Positions 44,633 to 53,219 of a stretch of 64,000 bases of DNA are shown piece by piece; the first letter of the stretch is position 1, and every line of letters begins with the position of its first letter. A model generated the notes under the pieces. That model searched no databases. It was not told where the DNA came from and saw only the letters and a list, made by a program, of their open reading frames with translations. The position numbers and the translations under genes are program-made. The stretch is from Pseudomonas zanjanensis (GTDB lineage Bacteria > Pseudomonadota > Gammaproteobacteria > Pseudomonadales > Pseudomonadaceae): positions 496,001-560,000 of the forward strand of contig NZ_JABWRB020000003.1 of NCBI RefSeq assembly GCF_014268745.2, in the 5' to 3' direction.

Positions 44633-44676
44633 CAGAGGCTGCTATGCAGCCCACGGGAGCAAGCTCCCTCGCCACA
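44633..44676. repeat. Half REP, GTGGCGAGGGAGC family
   Basis: Only the right arm CGGGAGCAAGCTCCCTCGCCAC is intact, preceded by GCTGCTATGCAGCC. It lies just after the RES gene, downstream of the convergent chemoreceptor. Confidence 0.7.
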
Positions 44677-44690
44677 AGAGCGTCTATTGA

Positions 44691-46298
44691 TCAAATCTTG
44701 AACTGCTGCACCGAAGCCTGCATCGACCCCGCCGCATCGTTCAATTGATCCGCGGTTTGCGTCAGATTGTGAATGGAACGGGTGTTCTCGCGAGACTGCT
44801 CGGCAATCGACTCCACACGCTGGGCCATTTCATCACTGGCTTTGGACTGCTCGGCAATGGTCTGGGAAATTTCCTCCACCACTTCGGCCGCATGCCGGGC
44901 GCCGGTGCGGATTTCGCTGATGGACACCCCGGCCTGCTGGGCCAGGTTGACGCCTTCGTCCACACGGCTGACGCAGGCCTGCATGTTCGCCACCGCGTCC
45001 CGGGCGCTGGACTGGATGCGCTCGATCATCGCAGTGATTTCCTGGGTGGACTGCGTCGTGCGCGCCGCCAGGTTGCGCACCTCATCGGCCACCACCGCAA
45101 AACCACGGCCCGCCTCACCGGCGCGAGCGGCCTCGATGGCGGCGTTGAGGGCCAGCAAGTTGGTCTGTTCGGCGATGCTCTTGATCACCTGGATAATCGA
45201 ATGAATGTCTTCGGATGAGGCGTCCAGCGCCGTGATCTTGCTGGACGATTGGTTGACCACCTCGGCGATCCGGTTCATGCCTTCCACCACCCCGAGGATC
45301 ACTTGGCCACCGCTGCTCGCCAAATGCTCGGACTGCGCTGAAATCGTCCGGGCGCTGTCGGCGTGCTGATGGATCTGGCTGATGTTCGCCATCATCTGCT
45401 CCATGCTCGCGGCCATGCTGGTCGCGCTCTGGGCCTGTTGATCGGCGCTGGACACAATCTGCCGGGCCGTATTACCCAAATTCTGGGAGGTGCCGTGCAA
45501 CTCATCGCTCTGGCTGCGGATCGTGGCGATCATCTGCCGTAGATTGGTCTGCATCTGCTCGATCACGCCCTGCAACTGACCCAGCTCGTCCTTGCTCTGG
45601 GCCCCCATCGAGCGCTGCAAATCCCCTTGGGAAATCGCCTGGGTATTGAGGATGATCTTGTTCAGCGGCGTCAGCACCGCCTTGAGCAGGCTCCACGACA
45701 ACAGCGCCAGCGCCACGCAAGTGGCCAGCAACGTCGCGATCAGCCAGCGCTCCGAGGTGTGAATGCTGTGGTCCTGATGATCACGCGATGACTGCGCCTG
45801 GTTTTCGATCAGCTCGCTCACCGCTTCGTTGCGCTCCTCCAGCGCCGAAAACGCCCCGTCGAACTCCGCCCGCAACGCCTGGCCATCCTGGGCGCCGTTC
45901 AGCGCCTTGCCAATGACTTGCTTGGCTTTATCGATGTAGGTTTCGACCTGGGGCTTGAGCTCGCCAATCGCCTTGGCGACATCCCCCGGCAACTTCGCCT
46001 CGGCATTTTCGGCGATGACCTTGCGCATCCGCTGCGTATGCTCATCGAACGCCTCCAACACTTCCTTCGCCCCCTGGGCATCCCCCGGCTTCACCAGCAG
46101 GGCGGCGAGCACATCGGCACGAATGGCGTCGTGCATCATGTCCGCCTCCATGTGCTTGCGCATGGCCGAAATACTGGTCTCGTTCTGCACCAGGGCCTCG
46201 GTCATCGTGTGATAACCCCACAGCCCGATACCGCCAAGCAACAGCGCAAAAGAAAGACTGACCAACCCCGAGCCTATGACCTTGGTGCGGATTTTCAT
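44691..46298 (-). CDS. Methyl-accepting chemotaxis protein
   Basis: 535 residues. Transmembrane segments at about 8-30 and 188-210 enclose a periplasmic four-helix-bundle ligand domain. A HAMP domain follows (LLKAVLTPLNKIILNTQAIS). The cytoplasmic signalling tip is VIKSIAEQTNLLALNAAIEA followed by ARAGEAGRGFAVVADEVRNL. The methylation helices are present; there is no CheR-binding pentapeptide at the C terminus. The ligand is unknown. It stands alone in the genome region between two toxin-antitoxin loci. Confidence 0.93.
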   Translation of the reverse strand: MKIRTKVIGSGLVSLSFALLLGGIGLWGYHTMTEALVQNETSISAMRKHMEADMMHDAIRADVLAALLVKPGDAQGAKEVLEAFDEHTQRMRKVIAENAEAKLPGDVAKAIGELKPQVETYIDKAKQVIGKALNGAQDGQALRAEFDGAFSALEERNEAVSELIENQAQSSRDHQDHSIHTSERWLIATLLATCVALALLSWSLLKAVLTPLNKIILNTQAISQGDLQRSMGAQSKDELGQLQGVIEQMQTNLRQMIATIRSQSDELHGTSQNLGNTARQIVSSADQQAQSATSMAASMEQMMANISQIHQHADSARTISAQSEHLASSGGQVILGVVEGMNRIAEVVNQSSSKITALDASSEDIHSIIQVIKSIAEQTNLLALNAAIEAARAGEAGRGFAVVADEVRNLAARTTQSTQEITAMIERIQSSARDAVANMQACVSRVDEGVNLAQQAGVSISEIRTGARHAAEVVEEISQTIAEQSKASDEMAQRVESIAEQSRENTRSIHNLTQTADQLNDAAGSMQASVQQFKI

Positions 46299-46415
46299 CG
46301 CTTACTGCTCCTTGGAGCGGGGGAATTCTGGGAAGTGTAGTTGAGCGCAAGCGGAGCCTTGGAACAGGCAATGCCCTTATTCGAGGCTATCGGCGGGGGG
46401 AATGATTAGATGAGC

Positions 46416-46458
46416 CGTGGCGAGGGAGCTTGCTCCCGCTGGGCTGCGCAGCAGCCCT
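46416..46458. repeat. Half REP, GTGGCGAGGGAGC family
   Basis: GTGGCGAGGGAGCTTGCTCC followed by CGCTGGGCTGCGCAGC, without the closing arm. It lies upstream of the chemoreceptor. Confidence 0.7.
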
Positions 46459-46528
46459 TCTTTATTTCGTGGTGACTGAGGAAAGCCCAACGCTGCCCCG
46501 CTCGTGAGCAGCATTGCGCCTGCGGCCC

Positions 46529-46807
46529 TTAAGCCGGATTGCTCCCCGGCGCCTCCAGCACCTTCACCACATCATCGATGACGGCCTTGCTCATATCCTG
46601 CAAATAACACGACGCCCAGGCATACCGATCCGTACTGCGAATCATCGCCGCGTCCTCGGCCAGGACCTTGGCAACGTGGAGCAGGTCGGAGGCGTGGGAC
46701 AGGGCTTCGCCGATGGGTATGCCGCTGTTGACGCGGAAGAGCGGGCGGTCGGAGTGGTAGCAGAAGGGGGTTAGGCCTGGGGTTTTGAGGTCTTGCGGAT
46801 TTGGCAT
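46529..46807 (-). CDS. DUF3077-like small protein
   Basis: 92 residues from ATG 46807 (MPNPQDLKTPG), preceded by AAGGAG at good spacing. The middle LFRVNSGIPIGEALSHASDL and the C-terminal YLQDMSKAVIDDVVKVLEA match the small DUF3077-type proteins common and often multi-copy in Pseudomonas. The function is unknown. Confidence 0.75.
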   Translation of the reverse strand: MPNPQDLKTPGLTPFCYHSDRPLFRVNSGIPIGEALSHASDLLHVAKVLAEDAAMIRSTDRYAWASCYLQDMSKAVIDDVVKVLEAPGSNPA

Positions 46808-47371
46808 TGTCTGGCTCCTTGACTGTGAGAGCCGCAACCGTCCTTTCCTACGGGATTGGGTGGCGGCCATGCACGGGGTAGGAAAACCGGGAATCAAGGC
46901 ACCCGGCACACCCGAAGGTGTCCCGCGCACAGCCGCCATAACGCATATCGCAGACACAAAAAAAGCGCCTGCAATAGTAAGCGAGGCGCAGCTGATGCGC
47001 CTTGATTTACTTCGGGTTTCCTACGCCCGGTCGCTGAATTGGCAGCGACGGTCAGAGAGTAGCTGGCGATTGGGGAGGGTGCAATCGTGGCGCGATGCTG
47101 GCGGGTGAGGGCTTCGTTTTGCATGCGCGGATCTGCCGAAACATCTCATCGTTTTAGCGCATAAAAAACCCGCACGATTTGAGCATGCTGACCGGGTCAA
47201 CCTAGGCTTGGCGGGTGTTTGGCAGTCATTTTAGGCTGCTGGAAAAGGTCGTCAACGTCATGATGAAAGTATTTGTAACCCTGGATTGGAGGTGGACGAG
47301 TTTAGGGGGTTGCCGGACTCAAGCTTTTCCTTCAATGTAAAGACCTATGTCATTACAGTGAGGGCCATCTC
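46808..47371. other. Long non-coding stretch between DUF3077-like gene and relB
   Basis: 564 bases with no supported gene. A loose hairpin with arms AAAAAACCCGC (about 47163) and GCGGGTGTTT (about 47210) lies inside. Short open frames on the reverse strand have no ribosome-binding site or recognisable product. Confidence 0.5.
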
Positions 47372-47611
47372 ATGGCTTCCATCAACGTCCGTATCGACGA
47401 CGACCTGAAGGCGCGTGCATACCGCGAGCTGAAAAAGCTCGGCGTTACCCCTTCTGAGCTGATGCGCCAAGCCTTGCAGTACGTAGCGGAGCGCGGCCAG
47501 TTGCCGTTCAAGCCCGTCCTGATGACCGAGGACGATGAAGCCTTGATCGCAACGGTGCGCGAGCGACTCGCAGCCCCGCAGCGGGTTAAGGTTTCGCTAG
47601 ATGACCTATAG
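47372..47611 (+). CDS. relB: RelB/DinJ-family antitoxin
   Basis: 79 residues. The ribbon-helix-helix opening MASINVRIDDDLKARAYREL and KKLGVTPSELMRQALQYVAE is classic RelB/DinJ. The C-terminal half binds the toxin. It overlaps the toxin gene by 11 bases, so the two are co-translated. It represses its own promoter in known members. Confidence 0.9.
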   Translation: MASINVRIDDDLKARAYRELKKLGVTPSELMRQALQYVAERGQLPFKPVLMTEDDEALIATVRERLAAPQRVKVSLDDL

Positions 47612-47891
47612 CCTCGAATTCGATGCACGGGCATTAAAGGAATGGCACAAGCTAGGGGATACCGTCCGTGAGCAGCTCAGAAAGAAACTCGCTACGATCA
47701 TGGCCAATCCGCGCATCGAAGCAAACCGACTGCATGCCTTTCCTGATTGCTACAAGATTAAGCTGCGGAGCAGCGGTTATCGGTTGGTTTATCAGGTGAT
47801 TGACCAGGAGATCGTGGTGTTTGTCGTGGCTGTCGACAAGCGTGAACGAGATCAGGTTTATCGGAAAGCGGCTGAGCGATTGCGTGGTTGA
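47601..47891 (+). CDS. relE: RelE-family mRNA interferase toxin
   Basis: 96 residues. MTYSLEFDARALKEWHKLGD and the core CYKIKLRSSGYRLVYQVIDQ followed by VVFVVAVDKRERDQVYRKA match RelE closely, including the catalytic basic residues (K in YKIKLR, R in GYRLVY) and the C-terminal aromatic (VYRKAAERL). It cleaves mRNA in the ribosomal A site. It looks intact and pairs with relB. Confidence 0.92.
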   Translation: MTYSLEFDARALKEWHKLGDTVREQLRKKLATIMANPRIEANRLHAFPDCYKIKLRSSGYRLVYQVIDQEIVVFVVAVDKRERDQVYRKAAERLRG

Positions 47892-48027
47892 GTTCGACGG
47901 TCGGTGCGATCATCGAAAGGTGACCAAATTAATCCATTTTTTTGCGCGCCCCTATAAATACTCTTAGTCAGGAACAACCTCGGCCATTTTCGGCTGAGGT
48001 CCTTTCCTCCTGGCTGGAGTTCAACTC

Positions 48028-48132
48028 ATGAAAACCATGATCTTGTTTGGTAACGATACCCCCGTCGACAGTACAACCCATATTTGGTTGATGACGATTG
48101 GTCACGTGGCTTACTTCATTCCTCGTTGGTGA
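48028..48132 (+). CDS. Candidate small protein (34 aa) between hairpins
   Basis: ATG at 48028 has GGAG at 48016-48019, 8 bases upstream. The 34 residues start MKTMILFGNDTPVDSTTHIW and end AYFIPRW, rich in hydrophobic and aromatic residues towards the C terminus. A stable 11-bp hairpin follows 5 bases after the stop. Spacing, start site and hairpin together suggest a real transcription unit, but no homolog is recognised. It may instead be a leader peptide or an untranslated RNA. Confidence 0.4.
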   Translation: MKTMILFGNDTPVDSTTHIWLMTIGHVAYFIPRW

Positions 48133-48137
48133 TCTCG

Positions 48138-48178
48138 ATGTCCGATGGTTCTTGGGGCCATCGGACATTGTTGCTTCT
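48138..48178 (+). terminator. Terminator-like hairpin after the 34-aa ORF
   Basis: ATGTCCGATGG and CCATCGGACAT form an 11-bp perfect stem with a 9-base loop. The following tract TGTTGCTTCTT is T-rich but not pure. Confidence 0.65.
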
Positions 48179-48327
48179 TAGCCCGCTTGCCGCACATTAA
48201 GGCTTATTCCACGGCACCAAAAGGGAGACTGATGGGCATCGCCCGGCAAATCGATGCGCAACATAAATATTGCGAGCGCATCTTTTTTGTTGCACGGTAT
48301 GCTCCACCGAAACGGCGAAGGATGCAC

Positions 48328-48494
48328 ATGAAATACAGCGAGTTTCGGCAATGGTTGAAAGCCCAAGGGGTTGAGTTTCAACCTGGGAAGGGCAGTCACT
48401 TCAAGGTTCCTTGAATGGCAGGTCAACTGTGTTTCCCGACCATGGAAGCCAAGGAAATGGGCAAAGGGTTGAGGCCTAGCTGTACCGGTAGTTG
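48328..48494 (+). pseudogene. hicA: Broken hicA mRNA interferase toxin
   Basis: ATG 48328 with GAAGGA upstream begins MKYSEFRQWLKAQGVEF then GKGSHFKV, clear HicA including the active-site His in GSHFKV. The frame stops at 48412-48414 after 28 codons. The missing remainder is still readable in other frames: LNGRSTVFPDHG one frame over (from about 48411), and then AKEMGKGLR back in the first frame. This fits one lost base near 48409 and one extra base near 48456. The toxin should be inactive. hicB follows intact. Confidence 0.85.
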
Positions 48495-48512
48495 AGGCAG
48501 AGGAGAAGCGGC

Positions 48513-48938
48513 ATGTTTGAATATGCGTTGGAAATTCACGAGGAGCCGGGCTGCGTCTGGCTGTCGTGCGCGGAAATTCCGGAAATGCACGCCGCTGGCG
48601 ATAATCTCGCAGACGCCTTGGACGGTGCCCTTGATGCGATCGAGACAGCACTGTCCATCTACGTCGATGAACGTCGGGCAATTCCCGACGGTAAACCAGA
48701 TGGGAAGACAGACCATTTCCTGCTCCGCCTGCCTGCTCTAACTGCAGCCAAGGTTGGGCTGTGGAATGCGCTTCTGGAATCTGGAATGAGCAAAGCCGAG
48801 CTGGCGCGCCGCCTGGACGTACAAAGGCCTCAAGTAGATCGTCTGGTCGACTTTTTGCACCACTCCAAAATTGAGAACGTCGAGCGCGCTTTGGAACAAC
48901 TCGGGCGCCGACTCTCGCTTTCAGTGGAAGCAGCCTAG
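48513..48938 (+). CDS. hicB: HicB antitoxin (intact, beside broken hicA)
   Basis: 141 residues from ATG 48513, with AGGAG 7 bases upstream. The HicB N-terminal RNase H-like fold starts MFEYALEIHEEPGCVWLSCA and contains GALDAIETALSIYVDERR. A C-terminal DNA-binding HTH follows (SGMSKAELARRLDVQRPQVD). It normally binds HicA and represses the operon. Here its partner is frame-shifted, so it may survive as an autonomous repressor. A terminator follows at 48965. Confidence 0.92.
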   Translation: MFEYALEIHEEPGCVWLSCAEIPEMHAAGDNLADALDGALDAIETALSIYVDERRAIPDGKPDGKTDHFLLRLPALTAAKVGLWNALLESGMSKAELARRLDVQRPQVDRLVDFLHHSKIENVERALEQLGRRLSLSVEAA

Positions 48939-48964
48939 GCCCAGTGGCTGATCGCTGATGACAA

Positions 48965-48996
48965 GCCCCCACAACGTCGCTGTCGGGGGCATTTTT
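48965..48996 (+). terminator. Rho-independent terminator after hicB
   Basis: GCCCCCAC, an inner AACGTCGCT loop, GTCGGGGGC, then ATTTTT. Confidence 0.82.
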
Positions 48997-49136
48997 GTAC
49001 CTGGACATTGGGAGGCGGGTGCTTCGATTGCCATTGTGGGTGAGGATCATTGGCAAAAGATGCTGTTAGGTTGAGCGGGTCCAAGAAAGGCTGCCCGTTG
49101 TCTTGGCTGGAAGATTGTCGATGGGTTTGATGGCCT

Positions 49137-49161
49137 CATCGCGAGCAAGCTCGCTCCCACA
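49137..49161. repeat. Half REP, GTGGGAGC family
   Basis: CATCGCGAGCAAGCTCGCTC followed by CCACA matches one arm only; the partner arm is missing. It lies between hicB and tRNA-Thr. Confidence 0.65.
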
Positions 49162-49199
49162 GGTTTTCAGGGGGTGGAGGAAAAGTGAATGCCCAGAAA

Positions 49200-49237
49200 C
49201 AACAAAGCCCTCGCATTTCTGCGAGGGCTTCGTTTTG
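49200..49237 (-). terminator. Terminator of tRNA-Thr
   Basis: GCCCTCGCA and TGCGAGGGC form a 9-bp stem directly behind the 3' end of the reverse-strand tRNA, followed on that strand by a T-rich tract. Confidence 0.85.
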
Positions 49238-49239
49238 TA

Positions 49240-49315
<76 letters not shown>

Positions 49316-49390
49316 GTGTGGGCGACGATTATAGCGATTGGGCGCGTTCTGTAAACCCCTGAATTCTGACTATTTTTGCATGACCCATGC

Positions 49391-50215
49391 TCAAGCGCGG
49401 CGCAGCAGGGTGCGTACTTTCTGCAAGGCTCGCCACGCACGGCTGTTTTGCATGGCGTGAAGTTGGGCTTCGGCCTGTTCCGCCCGTTGCAGTGCAGCGC
49501 TGAGCTGTAGGTCTGCATCGTCGACGGGGTGGCTGAGTTTGTGGCCTTTGCAAAGTTGAAAGCCGTCGAGGTTGCACGGGGGGATGTCGAAGGCGGGTTT
49601 GAGGGCCAGGTGTTCTTCGGCGAGGTAGTAGGTGTTGATGCCGTCGAACAGGATGGATTGGTAGCCGGCGTCGGTTACCAGGTTTTCCCAGGTCTGGTCG
49701 CGGGCCCATGGGGTTTCGATGAGGATGATCCAAGGGCGCCAGCGGCTGAAGTCCATGCCGCGCAGCACGGTTTCTTCATGGCCTTCGACGTCGATTTTCA
49801 GGAAGTGGATGGGGCGGTCCTGGGCGTATTGCTCGCAAATGGAGGCCAGGGTGCGGGATTGGACGGTCTGGGTGCGCACGTCCATGCCGGCGTCGCGGTG
49901 TTGTTGGGCGACGCTGGTTTCTACTGTGGATAAGCCTGTGTCGGCGATGGTGTAGAAAGTCAGGCTGTCGGCGTTTTCGCCGGCCACGCATTGCAGGTTG
50001 ATGTCGTCCGGGCGTTGTTGGCAGAGTGCGTCGTGGTAGGCCGGTACCGGTTCGATGTTGATGCCGCGCCAGCCACGATCGTAAAACGCGCGGGTGACCG
50101 AATCATCTGTCGGATGGTTGGCGCCGACGTCGAGGTAAAAGCCGTTTTCCACCGATTGAAGGGCGCGCCACAGGCGTATGTCTTCGAAGTTTTGTGCGTA
50201 GGAAATGAACGTCAC
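49391..50215 (-). CDS. FkbM-family SAM-dependent methyltransferase
   Basis: 274 residues from GTG 50215 (next residues TFISYAQNFED), with AAGGA about 6 bases upstream; the frame runs on to 50248 without a better start. The SAM site is GFYLDVGANHPTDDSVTRAF, and HFLKIDVEGHEETVLRGMDF is the FkbM signature. The C-terminal 60 residues are a helical, Gln/Ala-rich segment (LQRAEQAEAQLHAMQNSRAW). FkbM enzymes O-methylate sugars or other small molecules; the same Cterm pattern is common in polysaccharide-locus proteins. No glycan cluster is next to it here. Confidence 0.88.
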   Translation of the reverse strand: MTFISYAQNFEDIRLWRALQSVENGFYLDVGANHPTDDSVTRAFYDRGWRGINIEPVPAYHDALCQQRPDDINLQCVAGENADSLTFYTIADTGLSTVETSVAQQHRDAGMDVRTQTVQSRTLASICEQYAQDRPIHFLKIDVEGHEETVLRGMDFSRWRPWIILIETPWARDQTWENLVTDAGYQSILFDGINTYYLAEEHLALKPAFDIPPCNLDGFQLCKGHKLSHPVDDADLQLSAALQRAEQAEAQLHAMQNSRAWRALQKVRTLLRRA

Positions 50216-50546
50216 GGCCAGTCCTTGAGTGTGTCGGCATTGTGTCAATCACGATACGTTGGGCTGTTGTATAGCACGGGCGCGGTGGACGCAATTATTG
50301 GCGCGGGGCAGCACTGAATTCGGCGGTTATGTCGTTTTGCTTAGACGCTTATGCACAACGGGCTGGATGACGCGCAGGGTATCTTGCGATTTTGTGACCG
50401 CTTTCGCGTTTCGTCGCAAATGCCTGTTTTCATGGTTTTTTATCCATATGAACAAAAAATGACCAATGCTGATTCGGTCAGGAAATCGCGGATTTCTTGG
50501 ATCCGAGTTTATTTCATCAACAGAGTTATCCACAGGCTGTTTCGTC
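50216..50546. other. Intergenic region
   Basis: 331 bases between two reverse-strand genes. It is AT-richer than the flanks and holds no supported gene. Confidence 0.5.
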
Positions 50547-51785
50547 TCAGTAACGCTCTGCCAGCAACAGAAGATTGCGCGGCGTCAGGGGTGTTTCGCA
50601 GAAGGTGCCAAGGCGAACGTCGTAGCCCTTTTGCGTGAGGAAAAGTGCTCGGTCCAGCACCAGCCAAAGCTCCAGTGGCCGTCGGAAAAGGCCTCGCAGC
50701 AACTCCAGGTTGCGCACCTCGGCCAGGCGCTGGTGACCTGCTGCTTCCAGAGCGACCCAATCAGGCGTGCCGACTGTGGATAAGTCTTTCAGGGCCGCCA
50801 GATCGGTGCAGTACTGGGCGAAGGATTTTTCCAGCCAGGCGCTGGGCAATGACGGGGTGGGCAGGTAGTCGTCGCACCCTCTGATCTGCCGTTGCAGGAG
50901 GTCGAAACCCAGGCGCCAGGCCATCGATTGGTCCCGCTGTCTTCTTACACGCGCGCCAGCGGTGACGGTTTCGGTCTGCGGCAGGCCGAGATCGTCGAGT
51001 GATAGCTGTAGGGCAGAGACTTTGGCTGCGTCGGACAGTGCTTGATAGCGCTCGCTGCTGACGCGGTTGTAACAGCATGGCGCGATAGCCAGTTGTGCAC
51101 AGCCAGCGGCGCTGGCCAGGTGCATCAGGCGCACATGCAGGTCGCCGCAGGCGTGCAGGGCCACGGGGGTGTGTCCCGGATGCAGTGCCTGGGCCGCGTC
51201 CGCCGCGAGCACATCTTGTTGCCGGTGCGTGGCGGGCAGGTGATGGCGCTGGCTCAACAATTGGCCGCTGGCGACCAGCTTAGGATCGTACTCCAGGCAG
51301 GTCAGTTGCTGCTCACCTTGCACCAAGCGGCGACCGAGATGGCCTTTGCCGGCGCACCAATCGAGCCAGTGAGTTGGCGGGGTGGTGAAGCGCAGGCGGC
51401 TGGCGAAGGCTTCGATCTGTTGCCATTTACGCCCGGGTACGTCGACGTTCAGGCGATGGCTTGGTGCTTCGAGCGTGTTGGCGGGTAATGCTGCGACAGC
51501 GCTCAACGCGCGAGAGGTAGCGGCCAGTTCCGGGAAGGGCGCTGGCGCGTCTTCCATCAACCATGGCTGGTGATGATCGTGTTCCGCCGCTTCCAGCGAT
51601 CGCTGGCGTAGCCATTGGGCCAATTCCGGGTGGGATGTTTCCCAAGGCAGATGCAGATGGGTGAACGGACGTGGTTTCCACAGTGCCTGATGCGCTGTGA
51701 GAAAAACCTCCAGCGCCGTGAAGCGGGCGAGCAGTGCCTCGCCCGTCAGAACGCCGCTGTCAGCGTCCTTGGCAGGCATCGACAC
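50547..51785 (-). CDS. SAM-dependent methyltransferase (METTL25/RRNAD1-like fold)
   Basis: 412 residues. The SAM-binding motif is WLDWCAGKGHLGRRL at about 140-154, followed by TCLEYDPKL and, later, IAPCCYNRVSSERYQAL. The APCCY motif is typical of the methyltransferase group that includes eukaryotic METTL25-like proteins. The substrate is unknown. The start overlaps the end of the upstream permease gene by 26 bases, so it is probably the last gene of the ABC-transporter transcript. Confidence 0.82.
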   Translation of the reverse strand: MSMPAKDADSGVLTGEALLARFTALEVFLTAHQALWKPRPFTHLHLPWETSHPELAQWLRQRSLEAAEHDHHQPWLMEDAPAPFPELAATSRALSAVAALPANTLEAPSHRLNVDVPGRKWQQIEAFASRLRFTTPPTHWLDWCAGKGHLGRRLVQGEQQLTCLEYDPKLVASGQLLSQRHHLPATHRQQDVLAADAAQALHPGHTPVALHACGDLHVRLMHLASAAGCAQLAIAPCCYNRVSSERYQALSDAAKVSALQLSLDDLGLPQTETVTAGARVRRQRDQSMAWRLGFDLLQRQIRGCDDYLPTPSLPSAWLEKSFAQYCTDLAALKDLSTVGTPDWVALEAAGHQRLAEVRNLELLRGLFRRPLELWLVLDRALFLTQKGYDVRLGTFCETPLTPRNLLLLAERY

Positions 51786-52449
51786 GCAACCAGCGTTCCA
51801 GTTGCTTGAAACCTTGAACCAGGACGAAGGACATCAGCAGGTAGAACATGCCCGCCGCGAAGAAGATCTCCACCGGCATATAGGTCCGGGCAATGATGGT
51901 GCGGGCCATGCCGGTGAGTTCCAGCAGGGTCACGGTGCTCGCCAGGGCGCTGGCCTTGAGCATCAGGATCACTTCGTTGCTGTAGGCCGGCAGGCCTATG
52001 CGCGCGGCGCGGGGCAGCATGATGTAGAACAGCGCCTTGGGCCGCGACATGCCCAAGGCCCGCGCGGCTTCGATCTCGCCACGGGGGATGGCCTGGATCG
52101 CGCCGCGCAGGATCTCGGCGATGTAGGCAGCCGTGTGCAGGGTCATGGTGGCCGTGGCGCACCAGAACGGATCCCGCAGGTACGGCCACAGCGCGCTGCT
52201 GCGCACGGCATCGAATTGCGCCAGGCCGTAGTAGACCAAAAACAGCTGGACCAACAGCGGTGTGCCACGGAAAAAGAAGATGTAGGCGTAGGGCAATGCC
52301 CGCACCTGCCATAGGCGCGAAGAGCGGGCGATGCCCAGTGGAATCGCCAACAGCAGCCCGGCGATCACGGCGATGGCCACCAGCTCCAGGGTCAGCGTCG
52401 CGCCTTGGGCCAGCTTCGGCAGCCACTTGATGATGACGTCCCAGTTCAT
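51760..52449 (-). CDS. Polar amino-acid ABC transporter permease (HisM-like)
   Basis: 229 residues from ATG 52449. Hydrophobic segments begin LAQGATLTLELVAIAVIAGL. The permease EAA loop is EIEAARALGMSRPKALFYIM. It forms the membrane channel with the HisQ-like subunit. It overlaps the upstream permease gene by 4 bases. Confidence 0.92.
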   Translation of the reverse strand: MNWDVIIKWLPKLAQGATLTLELVAIAVIAGLLLAIPLGIARSSRLWQVRALPYAYIFFFRGTPLLVQLFLVYYGLAQFDAVRSSALWPYLRDPFWCATATMTLHTAAYIAEILRGAIQAIPRGEIEAARALGMSRPKALFYIMLPRAARIGLPAYSNEVILMLKASALASTVTLLELTGMARTIIARTYMPVEIFFAAGMFYLLMSFVLVQGFKQLERWLRVDACQGR

Positions 52450-53141
52450 TGGGTGCTCCTGGCAAATCCACGGGCGGCGCGTCGTTCCAGCAGGTGCATG
52501 CCGATCATGGCGAGCACCGTCAGGCCCAGGTACATGAAGGCGGCGACCATATAGAAGGTGAACGGTTGCTTGGATACGGTCACGCCGATTTGCGCATGGC
52601 GCATGATTTCTTCCAGGCCGATCACCGAGACCAGCGCGGTGTCCTTCATCAGGATCATGAACAGGTTGCCCAGGCCAGGCAGGGCGATGCGCCACATTTG
52701 CGGCATGATCAACCGGGTGAAGATCCGCCACTTCGACAGGCCGAGGGCGACGCCGGCCTCGCGGTGGCCCTTGGGGATCGCCAGGATCGCGCCGCGAAAC
52801 ACTTCGGTGGCGTAGGCGCCAAAGCACAGGCCCAGGGCAATGACCCCGGCGGCGAAGGCGTCGAGGGCGAGGTCGGGGTTGCCGAAATACTCACCCAGGG
52901 CACGCATCAGGTTGACGGTACCGAAATAGATCAGCAGTACCCAGAGTAATTCCGGGATGCCGCGAACCAGTGTCGAATAGGTGCCGCCCAGCCATTGCAG
53001 CGGCTTGTGCGGCGAGGTCTTGGCCAAGGCGCCGAGCAGGCCGAGCACCAGCCCCAGGCAGAGGGCCGTGAGCGCCAACTTGACGGTCATCAGCGCGCCG
53101 GCGGCAAGCGCCGGGCCGAATCCGTAGAGATCGATCATCAT
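52446..53141 (-). CDS. Polar amino-acid ABC transporter permease (HisQ-like)
   Basis: 231 residues. The opening LAAGALMTVKLALTALCLGL and the EAA loop HREAGVALGLSKWRIFTRLI are family features. It pairs with the following HisM-like gene. The gap to the binding-protein gene is 78 bases. Confidence 0.92.
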   Translation of the reverse strand: MMIDLYGFGPALAAGALMTVKLALTALCLGLVLGLLGALAKTSPHKPLQWLGGTYSTLVRGIPELLWVLLIYFGTVNLMRALGEYFGNPDLALDAFAAGVIALGLCFGAYATEVFRGAILAIPKGHREAGVALGLSKWRIFTRLIMPQMWRIALPGLGNLFMILMKDTALVSVIGLEEIMRHAQIGVTVSKQPFTFYMVAAFMYLGLTVLAMIGMHLLERRAARGFARSTQ

Positions 53142-53219
53142 GGGTAGGAATTCATATCGCGGCAGGCTTTGCTAAGGGCCGGCGCTGCCAGAGAGCTGCG
53201 CCGGCCAGGCACGTCAATA

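Larger units (their letters stand above)
47892..48327. other. Intergenic region with small ORF and two hairpins
   Basis: 436 bases between relE and the hicAB locus. It holds a possible -10 TATAAA at 47953, a hairpin at 47978-47999, a 34-codon ORF at 48028-48132 and a strong hairpin at 48138-48168. The last 100 bases would be the hicAB promoter. Confidence 0.5.

Noticed and set aside
46894..47124. Reverse-strand 76-codon frame upstream of the DUF3077-like gene
   Set aside because: No ribosome-binding site, no domain, and Arg/Ala/Leu-rich composition of a non-coding frame.
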